64,000 nt of DNA from Tenrec ecaudatus (taxonomy: Eukaryota > Chordata > Mammalia > Afrosoricida > Tenrecidae). The DNA is taken from assembly GCF_050624435.1 (NCBI RefSeq), contig NC_134541.1, forward strand, positions 8,136,983 through 8,200,982, read 5' to 3'. Positions 1 to 11,392 of this stretch are shown piece by piece. The notes under the pieces were generated by a model. The model ran no database searches. It was not told the DNA's origin and worked only from the letters and a program-made list of their open reading frames with translations. Positions within the stretch are counted from its first letter, which is position 1. Every line of letters begins with the position of its first letter. The translations under genes and the position numbers were made by a program.

Positions 1-26
1 CTGTGAGTCGGAATAGAGACTTAGAG
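1..26 (+). repeat. SINE 3' end (partial, enters from left)
   Basis: The opening bases read as the GTGAGTCGGAAT tail that ends AfroSINE-type copies elsewhere in the window; the body lies outside it. Confidence 0.45.
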
Positions 27-75
27 GTTTGGGAGTGAAAGCAGAAAGATGCCACAATGAACAACCACCTAAACA

Positions 76-232
76 ACTCGCTCACTGCCTTCAGGTCCAC
101 TCACAGGGAACCCCTGTGGCTTTCTGAGACTGTGACTGTTTACTGGAGTTTAAAGCCCAGTGCAGTCTCTCTCCCAAGGAGCTGCAGGCAGACCATAGCC
201 CAACACCTACCCACTGCACCACCAGGACTCTA
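76..232 (-). repeat. AfroSINE-type SINE, minus strand
   Basis: Read on the plus strand it runs in reverse: CTCACTGCC tail, the CTGAGACTGTGACTGTTTAC body, the CTCTCTCCCAAGGAGCTGC block, then CACCACCAGGACTC, which is the complement of the SINE head GAGCCCTGGTGG. It is diverged and slightly shortened. Confidence 0.75.
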
Positions 233-693
233 TCAACAGCAAGTGCTTTTCAATTCTATCCTAGCAGTACGCATAGCAATAGCAACCTCAGGTGATATAA
301 CAAAAATATATATATAGTTAGTTGGGGTGGCAATGTGCCTAGAAGACTCCACCCAGCCTCAAGAAGTTCCTTTTGAATCAAGTGACTAAATTTGCATTGA
401 GTCAAAGGATAGGCGGAGACCTTTCCAGCCAGAGGAAGCAGGGGATACAAAAGGTAGGATGTGAGGGGATGTTTGAAAAGGATGCTGGTGTCAAGCGAGC
501 TGAAATGTGTCTCATTTCCCTCCTGCTTTATTTATCCCCCACACCACCACCTGCCCCCAGTGTATTCACCCAGCCGGATGTCCCCCCACTGATGTACCCC
601 TGGCGTGTCCACGTGGACAACCGTAACTGTCTCGCAGTACTTTCAATGATAAAATGGGGAGACAACAGTAAAATATCATGACAGTGTTTTGAG
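233..693. other. No gene or recognisable repeat
   Basis: Single-copy-looking sequence with a short AT run near 305-317. The open frames here have no resemblance to a known protein and no splice context that I can defend. Confidence 0.5.
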
Positions 694-1075
694 TCTAGTT
701 GTTGTTGTTAGGTGCCATCGAGTCGGCTCTGGCCCATAGCAACTCTATGCACAACAGGATGAAACACTGCACGGTCCTGTGCCGTCCTCACGATTAGTTC
801 TTTGCCCAAGCCCATTGATGCTGCCACTGCGTCAATCCATCTCGTTGATGGATTATTTTAGCCAACCTTCCACTTTACCAAACACGATAGGTATCCTTCT
901 CCAGGGACTGGTCTCTCCTGACAATATGCCCAGAATGTAAAAGGAAGTCTTGCCATCCTTGCCTACAAGGAGCGCTCCTCTGCCTTTACTTCTTCCAGGA
1001 CAGATCAGTGTGCCCTTTTAGCAATCATGGGACGTTCAATGTTCTTCACCAGCACCACAGTCAGATGCATTGGGT
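694..1075 (-). mobile_element. RTE-clade LINE, 3' end fragment
   Basis: Begins with the reverse complement of the RTE 3' tail (GTTGTTGTTAGGTGCCATCG) and continues through the CCAGGGACTGGTCTCTCCTG and CTTCCAGGACAG blocks also seen at 2574, 29411 and 49917. The element is on the minus strand with its 3' terminus at the low coordinate. Only the last ~380 bp remain. Confidence 0.85.
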
Positions 1076-1904
1076 ATAGTAGGTGCTCACTAAATGCACG
1101 CTCCAGTCTATTATCGGAGACCAGATTTATCACTCATCAATAATCCATGACCTGGACTCCAAACCCCGGCACAGCTCAGAAAAGGAGGGGCTGTGAGGTG
1201 TGAGTGCCACTTATTAGCATGCCAGGTGGGAGGCGAAGTGCTTGGAACATCTCTGATTTGTCTTTCCAATCCGGCTCTGATTTAAGGGTTTAATTCCCAA
1301 GCCTGTCATCAGCTTCATGCTTAAACTGGCACAAAGTCAAGAAATGCTTTTGAAAAATGACTAGGTACCAGAGATAATAAAATTAGATGTCAGTGCATTA
1401 AACCTTTTTTTCCCTCCCCATGACTGGTCATCACAAAATATCATAAAATCGGTCATAATAAAGGGCAATACCTTATAAATGAGCTGATGAGGCATCAAAG
1501 AACGCAGATGATTTAGATTCAATTCATCAATGAGATGGGTGAACGGTGTCTCTGAAGGCCCCCAACTTGCTTCGTGTTTGTGGACAGGTGTGAGTGACCC
1601 CGATGGAAACAGCCTGCGAAGAAAAGGTGTAGAATGCTGGATTGACTGCAGCAGACATGCGTTCAAATTGCCTCATGATTTCAGAGAATTAAATATTTAC
1701 CTGCCGGAGCTCAAAACACTCATCCGATGACTGCAACCAGGGTCTAGCTCTTTCAACATTTCTGGGGTGGACTTCAGATGGAGCCCTCCAAATGCCAACA
1801 AAAGGAGATCCTATTCTCTCAGTGCGTTGATGATGAGGCTAATGAATGCAACTGGTGATGGTGGCGGTGGGTGCTGTACAATTTTGACTCGCGGTGGCTA
1901 GAGA
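1076..1904. other. No gene or recognisable repeat
   Basis: Apparently single-copy. It contains a 101-codon minus-strand open frame (1361-1666) and overlapping plus-strand frames, none with a recognisable domain. An ancient repeat or a conserved noncoding element could be hidden here. Confidence 0.45.
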
Positions 1905-2043
1905 GTAGATGTGCCCCAAGGGGCTTTCTTTGCTGAAATCTTCACAGAAGCAGAGCGCCGTGTGCTTTTCCAGTAGCGCCACTGGATGGGTTGCAACCAC
2001 CAGCATTTTAGTTGGCTGCCTAGTTGTTGCACCACCAGGGCCT
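1905..2043 (-). repeat. AfroSINE-type SINE, minus strand
   Basis: Degenerate reverse copy: AATCTTCACAGAAGCAG body, TGGGTTGCAACCACCAGC internal block and the head complement CACCACCAGGGCCTC. Confidence 0.7.
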
Positions 2044-2573
2044 CTTCATGATGACAGTAGCTGCTATTTATTGAGTGCTAACCCCTCTGTAGCATCTTTC
2101 TATCAGTTGGTATGCTGCCGTTGTTTGCATGCTTCTGTGGTGCTGGAAACGATGCCATTTGTATTTCAAATACCTGCAGTGGTGGACACATTTCAGCTGA
2201 GCTTCCAAACTAAGACAAACGAGGGGAAACTCCTGCTATTCTATCTCTAAAATCTTGCTAATGAAAATGCTTTAGATCTTAACAGAATATGGTCCCATAT
2301 ATGGCAGGCTGGTGAGGCTCACATGTTGGGAGACATTCAAAATATACAGGGGCCACAGCAATGGACTTGAACATACAATGATTGGGAAGGTGGTGGAGGA
2401 CCAGGCAATGTTCCCTTGTGCTGTTCAGGGGTGAGTTATTAGTTGGAGCTGAGCTTGTTGACAGCAATGAACTGTAAGAATGATATGCCTGGCACTATAT
2501 GAAAGGCAGAGGCATTTATTATTCCGTTTGTTCTCTATTGGTCAATGGGCTTTCACACAGTCATGCTCCAATT
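2044..2573. other. Mostly unassigned; possible short MIR core
   Basis: GCTATTTATTGAGTGCTAAC near 2062-2081 resembles the MIR core. The remainder is unrecognised and has no supported gene. Confidence 0.35.
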
Positions 2574-4715
2574 TGCTGGTGGTAGGTACCATCGAGTTGA
2601 TTCAAACTCAGAGGATCCTTGTAGACAGTGGAACAAGATATCTCCTGGTCCTGAGCCATCCTTACAATTGTTGCAGCCACTGTGTCAATCCATCTTATGG
2701 AGCCACTTCATTTTCCCTGTCCTTACACTTCACCGAGCTTTATGCTCTTTTTTAGGGACTGGTCTCTCTTGGTCACTTGTCCCAAGTAGGTGAAGCAAAG
2801 TCTCTCCATGCCTGCCTCCAAGGAGCACTCTGGTGGTACTTCTTCCAAGACAGGACTGTTTGCTCTTTTGGCAGGATTCCATAGCCTTCAACACTAGACT
2901 TCAAATGCATTAATTTTTTCTTCTTTCTTCTTTATTTAATGCCCAGTTTCACATCAATATCAGCCAATTGAAAACATCCTGGCTTCCATCAGGCTTTGAT
3001 TTTAAGCAATTAAAGTTTCAGGTCCTCCTCACTTTCACTAAGCAAGGCTATGTTATCTGCATATCAAAGGCCATTATTAAGCCTTTTTCTAATCCTGATA
3101 CCCCATTCTTCATATAATTAAGCCGCTCTGGTTATTTGCTCACATACATATTGAATAAGCATGGTGAGAAGATACAACCCTGATGCACATATTTCCTGAT
3201 TTTCAATCATTCACTAAGTATTCCCTTGTTCTGTTCACATAGCTACCTCTTGATCCATGTATCAGTTCCGCATCAGCACAATGAATTCTCTGGAATTCTC
3301 ATTCTTCTCAAGGTTATCCATAGTGTGCTTTGGTCCACACACTCAAATGCTTGGTATTGTCAATAAAACATAAGTAAACATCTTTCTGGGATTCTCTGCT
3401 TTGAGCCAAGATCCATAAGCAATTATATCCATTGTCCCATTTCCTCTTCTGAACCCATTCTGAAACTTTGGCAGCTCCCAGTTAATGTACGTCCACAACC
3501 ATTGTTGGATGATCTTCAGCAAAAGTTCACCTGCATGTGATATTAATGATGCTGTTCTCTAATTTGAGCATTCTGTTGGGTCACCTTTCTTTGGAATGGA
3601 TGCAAATTCAGATCTCTCCCAGTCAGCTGGCCAAGTAGCTGTCTTACACATTTTCTGGCATAGACCAGTGAGAGTTACTAGTGTTTCTTTACTTTGTTGA
3701 AACATTTCAGTTGATATTCCATCAATTGCTGGAGCCTTCTTTCAGGCTAATGCTTTCAGTCCATCTTGGACTTCTGCCTTCAATACCATTGGTTCTTGTT
3801 CATATGCTACCTGAAATGGTGTAATATTGACAAGTTTTTTTGGTAAACTATGTATTTTTTGCAACTTCTATTGATATTTCCTACATTATTCAATATTTTG
3901 CCCATAGAATCTTTCAAGATTGCAACTTGAGGCATACTTTCTTTTTGAGTTCTTTCCATTTAAGCTATGCTGAGCATGTTCTACTCATTTGGTTTTCTAA
4001 TTCTAGGTTTGGGGACATTTAATCATAAGATTTTACTTTGTCTTCGCGAGTAACTCTACAATTTTCTATTCGGCTCTTTGACTTCATCATTTATTCCATT
4101 TGCCTTAGCTACTGTATAATTAAGAGCAAGTTTCAAGGACTCTTCTGACATCCACTTTGATATTTTCTTATTCTTGTCTTTAATGATTTTTGTTTCTTTT
4201 TCCTGAATGATGATACTCTTGATGTCATCCCACACCTCATCAGGTCTTCTGTCATCAGTGTTTAATGCACCAAATTGATTCTGGAGATGTTCTGGAAATT
4301 CAGGTGGGATATACTCGAGGTCATATTTTTGCTCTTGTAGACTTATTCTCATTGTTTTCATCTTCAACTTGAACTTGAATATGAAAAATTATGGTCTCTT
4401 CTACAGTTGGTCCCTGTCCTGGTTTTAGCCGCTGATATTGAGATTTTCCATCATTCATCCCCACAGATGTAATCAGTTTAATTTCTGTGTATTTCATTGA
4501 GAGAAGTCCATATTGATAGTTGTTATTTGTGTTGTCAAAAACTATTGGCTATGATGAAGTTGGTCTTGTAAAATGCTATCCTGCAATTTCTAACTTCATT
4601 TCTATCACCAAGGTCATAGTTTCCAACTCATGGTCCTTCTTTTTTGTTTTCAACTTTTACATTCCAATTGCCAACAAATGTCTAAATATCCAGTTCTGTC
4701 CGGCAATCGTAGGGA
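2574..4715 (-). mobile_element. RTE-clade LINE, 5'-truncated, dead copy
   Basis: This is the longest RTE stretch in the window. From low to high coordinate it holds the 3' tail, 3' region, reverse transcriptase and the linker toward the endonuclease, all reversed. About 350 bp seem to be missing near 2985. The RT active site at about 3050-3070, read on the minus strand, is Tyr-Ala-Asp-Asn with a stop codon directly before it, instead of the family's Tyr-Ala-Asp-Asp, so it cannot encode an active enzyme. A residual open stretch at 4056-4367 encodes the linker segment around KWMSEESLKLAL. The endonuclease end is largely absent. RTE elements are about 3.2 kb when complete. Confidence 0.88.
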
Positions 4716-4897
4716 AATACTGTGGTGATCTCTTTTATTCAGGTGAAGACATTGAGACGACACCGGTAAGTTATGCACAGCTAAAGAGTTATTAATTGCA
4801 GAAGCTCAGGACCAACCAGGACTAAATCCAAAGTTGAAATTATAGAAATTCATATGTTTGCAAGATGAACAAGTATATGTTTGATTTTGTACAGCCA

Positions 4898-5100
4898 TGG
4901 TTCAAGTCTTGCCATTGTGCTGAGTGACCTTGGGCAGGTTACCGAAACACCTGTGTCTTACTAATTCTCAGCTAGAGAAGGGAAGTAATATCAGCGCATA
5001 TCTCCTGGCTTTATTGTGGCAGTAAGGACACTGATAGGTGGTAAATATTTAGAACTGTGCCTGGCCCATAAGGTCTATTTACTACGATCACTTTCATTAT
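4898..5100 (+). repeat. MIR (ancient tRNA-derived SINE)
   Basis: Follows the MIR order on the plus strand: GGTTCAAGTCTTGCCATTGT, TGAGTGACCTTGGGCAGGTT, CTAATTCTCAGC, then TAGAACTGTGCCTGGCCCAT. Nearly full length and strongly diverged. Confidence 0.85.
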
Positions 5101-5184
5101 TTCCTAACAGAGAATCTGGGGCGGGCCGTGGAGGAGGCAGGGAGATCAATTTACAGAGGAGAACATTTTTTTATAGACTAGAAG

Positions 5185-5310
5185 GTTAGCTCTATTTCAT
5201 TTTACAAATTAGGAAACTGAGGACCCAGAGGCTTACTCACTTGTTCAAGGTCACTAGCAGAAGGGACTTCAGACCTTTCTTCACAGTCCAATGAGCTTTC
5301 CACTTCACTT
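5185..5310 (+). repeat. MIR-family fragment (MIRb/c-like)
   Basis: TTTTACAAATTAGGAAACTG followed by ACCCAGAGGCTTACTCACTT and CAAGGTCACTAGCAG is the typical distal MIR sequence on the plus strand. Confidence 0.8.
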
Positions 5311-6392
5311 TGCTGATGATCCCAGTTCAAGTGAGGTTAACACCAGGGGAGATGACAGGGATGGACATTTTTCATAGCTTCCAAACCCATCTGCCTGTGC
5401 TAGACTTCTTTCTTCTCCAAAAGTGCTGATGAGAGCCTGGCTCGTCCTCCTAGACAGTGCCATCCTGATGGAATAGAGAGGGCAGGAGGAAAGCTGTGCT
5501 TGACTTAGTAAAGGGCCTTTAACAATGCCATTTCCTCCCTTCGCCTTCAATGGGGCATTCTGTCACTGTGTGAACATGGTTATAAGGCAGTAGCTACTTG
5601 GCGTCCCAAACAAATAATTCATTATTAGTTAAAAAGAAGAAAAAAACAAAAAGACATGTCAACAGAAGGTGAAGGAAAGAAAGAATAGGAACTGGCAGAA
5701 AAAGTGGGAAGGGAGAAGGAGGAGAAAAGGAAGGCAGGGAGGTGGGAGAAGAACAAAGGAAGAAAGACACAAATGGAGAAGACAAACATTCCAATGGTTC
5801 TTCTGCGGTGACAATGAGTCTCCCCATTCTTACACTGGAGCCACATCTCTCGCTGCAGCTGCTGAATTGCTGTCATGGGCATTTGAACACTTCAAAGATA
5901 CATTAAATCTTTGCTACACCTGTAGCCCTACAAATGATGTACATTAGATAATATTTCAGTTGCAAATACAGTCATGCTTGGGAGCTGCTGGTTTTCTTAT
6001 TTAATTATTTTTTCTTCCCCAAGATTAGCTGCTCAACAGATTGCACAAGATTTACTTAGTCATATGGCCTTTTACTTATTTTCTTCTAAATTAGCCTACC
6101 ACCTGCTTCCTCCCTTTGCTAACCTGTTTCTCGGAGCCAGGGGGTCTTCCCTATAACCCTTCATGCCCACTTGCTTCACAGAGTCCTGTAAACAAAGAGA
6201 CAGCTGATTTGATGCCTGGATTGATGAATGCTTTGAGCTAAATCCCATTTCTCTTCTCCTTTGCCTTCTTCCAGCTTGTCCCTCAGCTGACACACACCAT
6301 AAGTGAAGCTAACACTTGAAGGGAAACAGAAGCTAAACGATTCCAAAACTATAGTCATATATTTAATATAATGTTGGACCTTGTATTTCACC
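5311..6392. other. Unassigned, with a purine-rich tract
   Basis: Nothing gene-like is supported. About 5632-5780 is a long A/G-rich low-complexity tract; the overlapping open frames there on both strands are by-products of that composition. Confidence 0.5.
5632..5780 (+). repeat. GA-rich low-complexity tract
   Basis: About 150 bp almost entirely of A and G on the plus strand, without a fixed repeat unit. Confidence 0.75.
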
Positions 6393-6578
6393 CAATTGTC
6401 ATCAAGCTGAGTCCAACCATTAGAAATCCTTTAGGATAAAGAACTCCCTCTGGGTTTCTGGGACTGTATTTCATTAGGGAGGAGAGAGCCACATTGTTCT
6501 CTCTCAGAGTGGCTGGTGGCTTTGAACTTTATGGTTAGCAGCCCAACTTATAACCCACTCCAGCAACTCGCAGGGCTC
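6393..6578 (-). repeat. AfroSINE-type SINE, minus strand
   Basis: Reverse copy with CTCTGGGTTTCTGGGACTGT, the CTCAGAGTGGCTGGTGGCTT block and GGTTAGCAGCCCAACTTATA; it ends in CAGGGCTCCC. Confidence 0.85.
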
Positions 6579-6635
6579 CCTGGCCTGTATTTAGTCAAAC
6601 TCAAGCCCACTGACATTGAGTTTATTTTATCAAAA

Positions 6636-6692
6636 AGATGGAGGAGAAGGAGGTGGTAAAGGAGGAGAAGTAAGAAGAGAAGAAGAAGAATT
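6636..6692 (+). repeat. GGA/GAA-rich simple sequence
   Basis: Irregular AGGAGAAGGAGG and AGAAGAAGAAG units. Confidence 0.7.
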
Positions 6693-7164
6693 CTACATTT
6701 GAAAGCTGATGAAAAAGGTATAATGAATTCAAACAACGCTTGAGCTTCTCAAGTAGTCCAGATGGCAGCTAGCCAGTGGTTCAACTCAGATTTGGGCCCT
6801 TCCAGCCAGTGGCCTGTCACATTGTAAGTGAAAATAATTCCTCGATTTAAACTTGATTCTTTGGTGGAATCCCCATAACCAGATGTGGATCCCATTTTTG
6901 CAGATAGGAGAATTAGACAGACAGGTCAAGTTTGACCGCATGAAGCTTTCACCCTAGAGGAGTCAATAGACAATGTACCACAATAGTCCAAATGAGGATA
7001 AATATTGTGGTGGAAATAAATAAGGCAAAATAATAACTAACAATGTGAGTTACTGGGGGAGGACCAAGAAGATCTCATTAAAGAGGAATAGAGGAATGTT
7101 TGCATGAAAATAATGAGAAAGCTATGTTTTGGGAAGAGCTCAGAAATATCCCAAGACAGCCTAT
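6693..7164. other. No gene or recognisable repeat
   Basis: Moderately AT-rich, no structure recognised. Confidence 0.45.

Positions 7165-7214
<50 letters not shown>
7165..7214 (+). repeat. (CTAA)n microsatellite
   Basis: Uninterrupted tetranucleotide array of about 12 units. It abuts the 3' end of the minus-strand SINE at 7215, so it probably grew from that SINE's tail. Confidence 0.95.
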
Positions 7215-7405
7215 CTCATTGAGTCAATATCAATTCATACGGACCTCATAGGAAAGGGTAGAACCGCCCTGTGAGTCTCTGAGACTGTACATGGTTTATA
7301 AGTGTAGAAAGCTCCATCTTTCCTCTATGGAACGGCTGGTGGTTTCAAACTGCTGGCCTTGGGGTTAGCAGGCCAACTCATAACCACTATGCCACCAGAG
7401 CTGCC
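7215..7405 (-). repeat. AfroSINE-type SINE, near full length
   Basis: Reverse copy from CATTGAGTCAATATC through GGAAAGGGTAGAACCGCCCT, GGTTTATAAGTGTAGAAAGC and GGTTAGCAGGCCAACTCATA to the head complement CCACCAGAGCTGCC. Confidence 0.92.
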
Positions 7406-8159
7406 ATAAGACAGCCAGGCAATCTGAATTTAGAAGCAAAGTTGTGCATTAGTCAGATAGGCTACACAAGGAAAAATCCCCCAATTTCAGGAAGACCCAT
7501 TTCTCCTCCATTGATCTGTGGTTTGATTGTGGCTCTGTTAAGTCTAGTTGAGTTTGGTAAGGTTTTACCACAAGCTGTGAACAGATTCTGCTCCTTGTTG
7601 TTTTTCAGACACACTCACTCTGAGGCTTGTAATCCTGGAAGAGAGTCAGGGCAGAACCTCCGCAAGGACTGGTGGAATCGTGCCTCTTAGAGGCTAAGCT
7701 CCAAACTAGTCCTGTAGCTTCTGCTATCATTCCTTTGGCTAACAGAAGTCAGGTGGTCAAGCCTGTGGGACATGGAAAGGATTTTTCTCCAGGTTGTCCC
7801 CCACCCAACCACAATATATGCCAAACCTAGGACACTGCGTTCTAACTTATATGAAGTAGGCCAATAAGGATGAATTCCACAAAGGTTTTGAGAAATGAAA
7901 TGAAAAATTATGGAATTTTTGGACAAACTTTTTGATGGTATATATTAAAGATGACTAGTAAATCACAGCGGTGAGAGGGAGATGAGGGAGAATTTTTTAT
8001 AAGGCGTATTATGATTTGTGGTGGGATGGTCTGGAAAGTCATCGTGGGAATGCTCATCTACGGCCATCTGAACTTACAGCGTGTAATCAGTGTCGCTAAT
8101 TGTACATGTAGAAATGTTTGAGATGGTGAAAATATTATGCATATTTTAGACACTAAAAA
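7406..8159. other. No gene; possible L1 upstream sequence
   Basis: Unrecognised apart from the chance that the last few hundred bases belong to the L1 3' UTR that is clear from 8160. Confidence 0.4.
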
Positions 8160-8394
8160 TCAGACAGTGTAAGATATGACAAAATAATAATAATATATGA
8201 ATGATGAAGGGTTCACGAGGTGGGAGGAGTGGGGAAGGAGGGGGAAAATGAGCAGCAGATATTAAGGGTTCAAGTAGAAGACAAATGTTATGAGAATGAT
8301 GATGGCAACAAATGTACATATGTTCTTGACACAATGGATGTATGTATGGTTTGTGATAAGAATTGTATGAGCCCCCAATAAAATTTTTTTTAAA
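8160..8394 (+). mobile_element. L1 3' end (tenrec-type 3' UTR)
   Basis: Plus-strand L1 terminus: AAGATATGACAAAATAATAA, GGGTTCAAGTAGAAGACAAA, TGAGAATGATGATGGCAACA, ending CCCCCAATAAAATTTTTTTT as polyadenylation signal and poly(A) remnant. The same sequence recurs at 37045, 52545 and 56040 (plus) and 33885 and 63265 (minus). Confidence 0.88.
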
Positions 8395-9165
8395 TGTTCA
8401 AATAGAATCCTGAGGGTCTGCTCCTATCCAGGGATCCCTAAGAGAGATCCACAGAGTGCCATTAGGAAGATGGCCTGAGCCGCATCGCTGACCTCAAGGG
8501 GTGAGATTTCAATGTGTGATTCCAAAAGAAACTTCCATGCTCAAGGGCCCGCGGACCTTGGCCGGCACATCATCGGGAACAGTGGGTGAAAGGCACACAG
8601 CTGTGCGGGGCCTCAGTCACGTCTTACAAGGAGAAGTTGGAGGAGGGTACAGTTTAGGTAAAAGGGACGTGGAGGGGTTTAAGCCAAACAAAAGACAATT
8701 TCTTCAACGGACCACATCAATATTCACATCGGATTATGCATCCAGTGTTTGGAATTTGGGATAAATATCCAGTCTGCTATAAATTAACTGGATTAATTAT
8801 ATTTCGTTCTGCAGATGCAAGTTTCAGTGTAAGAGCAATTTGGTAAACGTACAACTAATGAAATGTTGGGGTGGGGGTGATTTCGTTGTTGTGATAGCTG
8901 TTCTTATGTAGATGCTGCTGTTTGTGTGCCACCGAAGTAAGTCAATTCAGATTTACAGCAACCTGTAAATTTTAGGTTCTTGAATTATGGTACTTGGTCA
9001 CAAGCAACATATTTCATTCAAGAAAGTTAGAGAGGAAGAATTAGAAGACATGGGAGTAGGCAACGTATAGAATATTTGGAAGAGAATGGGCTCTTGACTA
9101 GTCTTCTGAGAACAACGTATTTGAACCACACAGCTAACTACTGCTGTGACCAGGAAGGTGACGGC
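8395..9165. other. Unassigned; weak SINE/RTE tail near 8905-8970
   Basis: No gene. CTGTTTGTGTGCCACCGAAG near 8910 weakly resembles the reversed RTE/SINE tail. Confidence 0.35.
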
Positions 9166-9211
9166 AACTCTGTTATGCTATGTATTATAACTCTGTTATG
9201 CTATGCATTAT
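9166..9211 (+). repeat. 23-bp direct tandem duplication
   Basis: AACTCTGTTATGCTATG plus six bases occurs twice in a row, 9166-9188 and 9189-9211, with one T/C difference. Confidence 0.9.
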
Positions 9212-9589
9212 AGAACTGAAGCTCCCATAGCTCTGGGTGCCATCCCATTCAGAAATGCCTTGGTTGTATTTATGAGGTCATGTCAATGTAAGGTTTTTCT
9301 TAAGCCAACCCTTTTTTAGGTATAAAGAGCCATGGTCAGACACAGCATCAAGTAAGCAATACTGGGAAGAAAGTTTCCATGTCACCAGAAGACGTCCAAG
9401 GACCCGAAGAATGGAAGCTAAAGAGAGACAAGGACCATCCCCAGCGCCAACAAAAGCCTTCCTCTAGAATTGAACCTGAATGTAGATTGCTCATTCCCTA
9501 ATCAGAAGCCCTCATGGTGAAAGTGATCTGCATCTTACTGAAACATCAGCAGCTCAGCCCATTCGAGAATTTTGTGGGGAAAGGATGTG

Positions 9590-9681
9590 CCAATCCACGA
9601 TAACCTTGGAAAGCCTAGGGGACAGATGTACTCCATAGGGTTGCTATGAGTTGGCTTCAACTCAATGGCATCCAACAACAA
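9590..9681 (+). repeat. SINE 3' part, plus strand
   Basis: ATAACCTTGGAAAGCC then GGGTTGCTATGAGTTGGC and ATGGCATCCAACAACAA is the terminal third of an afrotherian SINE with a CAACAACAA tail. The sequence upstream (about 9300-9590) may be part of the same element but is not recognised with certainty. Confidence 0.75.
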
Positions 9682-10009
9682 GCCTCCTAACTGAGAAAGC
9701 AATGAGTTGTTCCTGAAAGACAGTCACTGGTATTGTTTCTGGTATAACAGCACTAGGAAAACCAGACAGATTCCTACCACAAAACCCTGCTGCCTCTGCC
9801 CTTTCTGTTGACAATAAAGAGGACATAGCTTGCCTTCTCTGTATTCCCAAGAAGTTAACTTCCAGTGTGAAACCTCTTAGGGAAGAATCAGACTGGCAAA
9901 GCCTAAATCACAATTCTGAATCTTAGAAACGACAAAGGACATGTGTATATTAGCACTTGGAAGGGCAGGAATCATACCGTGGACAACAGCCATGTCAAGA
10001 GAGTATTGA
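9682..10009. other. No gene or recognisable repeat
   Basis: Single-copy-looking. Confidence 0.45.
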
Positions 10010-10194
10010 AATCTGTAAAAGCCATTGCTTTGGAGTCTATTCTGACTCCACATGGCCTTAAAAGTTGGAATAAACTGCCCCACAGTTCCCAAGGTTCTCA
10101 TCTTTCTGCAAGCAGACTGCCACGTCTTTCTTTCGTGGAGTGACTAGGGAGGTCCAACTACTGACCCATTGGTTAGCAACTGAGGGTTTCATTG
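10010..10194 (-). repeat. AfroSINE-type SINE, minus strand
   Basis: GAGTCTATTCTGACTCCACA, the AAACTGCCCCACAGTTCCCA body, CAAGCAGACTGCCACGTCTT and TTGGTTAGCAACTGAG. Its head end runs into the SPIN element that follows. Confidence 0.82.
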
Positions 10195-10380
10195 CAGTGG
10201 GCTAATGCCGTGACCCTTTCCTACAGTTCCTCATGTGGTGGTGACCCCCCCTCCCAACCATAACATTATTTTTGTTGCTACCTCGTCACTGTCATTTTGC
10301 TACTGTGATGAATCAAGGGACCCTGTGAAAGGGAAGTTCGACCCCCAAAGGGGTGGCTACACACAGGTTGAGAACCGCTG
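10195..10380 (-). mobile_element. SPIN-type hAT MITE, copy A
   Basis: Read on the minus strand it starts CAGCGGTTCTCAACCTGTGT at 10380, followed by CCACCCCTTTGGGGGTCGAA and the CACAGTAGCAAAATGACAGT core. It ends near GGTCACGGCATTAG at about 10200. These are the hallmarks of non-autonomous SPIN, a hAT transposon spread horizontally among vertebrates and reported in tenrec. The far terminus lacks about a dozen bases compared with copy B. The bases after 10380, CTCTAAAG, resemble a typical hAT 8-bp target, but the matching copy on the other side is not seen. Confidence 0.88.
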
Positions 10381-11299
10381 CTCTAAAGGATCTGAGTAAA
10401 ATATGTGAAGTAGACATTCCATTCTCCTCAAATAACTTTTGAGTAAAACTAGACGGAGAAAGGTCAGGCAACTTGTTCCATGTCTCCCATTGCATTTCAC
10501 CTGGGCAAATTACATCCCTCTTCACCTGGACGGAACCTGTAACCGTGCTCCTTCTCCATGGCCTTCTCTTTTTTTCTTTGATGAACCCAGGACAACGCAC
10601 CTTGACAATGGCACAGCTCTGCCGATTGTCCTCACCGAGCAAAGCTGCGAGACTAGCACCGTAACACGATGTCACAGTCACACGCCAGCCTAGGCAACAA
10701 AATACCAAACGACATCCCTGAACCTTCTCCTAATGACTAAACTGATGGCGCTGTGTTTGCCAGAGTGGGTGAACACGCTGAGGTTGGTAGGAGAACATTC
10801 ACCGAAAAGGTGTCTTCCTTCCCTGGACTCAACTTGATTGATCCATTTCCTTAGGAAGAAGGCGGCGGATTGCTTCTTGTGTAGAGAACTCAGCAGAGGC
10901 ACATACCAACCTGCTGAAAAGGAAGTGCCATTCCTGTAACCAAAGCTACATTCAAAGATAGAACTCTTTCCTACACAAAACGTCATCTATAAAGACAGAA
11001 GCTGGGTGACATGGCAAAAAACTGGGACTGGAAGCCATGATATACACTGGGCAAAAACAGTCCCTGTGACTTGTGGACCGCCAGAGCCTTCTTAATGAGT
11101 GTGTGATCCTGAATGAGGACTACGCCAGATGAGATCTAGTCCTCCCATGCTGGGAAAGCATGGACTAGGATCTGCTGTGCTGCCTCCAATCAAGCTGAAA
11201 TAGCTACTGCTGGAACCAGACAGGAGGGAGGGGTGCAAGCCACTTTTACCACAAGCTCTCTTCATACTATTAATAATGAGCTATCCTGTCTCAAATCTT
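10381..11299. other. No gene or recognisable repeat
   Basis: GC-moderate single-copy-looking stretch. The 131-codon minus-strand frame at 10313-10708 starts inside the SPIN copy and has no recognisable domain. Confidence 0.45.
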
Positions 11300-11392
11300 T
11301 CTAGTGTATTCTGTGCTTTGCATACAATGACTTATGTTATGCTCATCACTATGCGCAGAGGTCAAGTTAATCATATCCTTTTATTCCATTGC
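11300..11392 (+). repeat. Possible MIR fragment
   Basis: GTATTCTGTGCTTTGCATAC followed by GACTTATGTTATGCTCATCA resembles the distal MIR half; heavily diverged. Confidence 0.4.

Noticed and set aside
4056-4367. 103-codon minus-strand frame that could be a small gene
   Set aside because: It is the linker segment of a truncated RTE LINE and begins at a non-ATG codon; the flanks are the same LINE.
10313-10708. 131-codon minus-strand frame
   Set aside because: It runs into the SPIN element and shows no recognisable protein signature.
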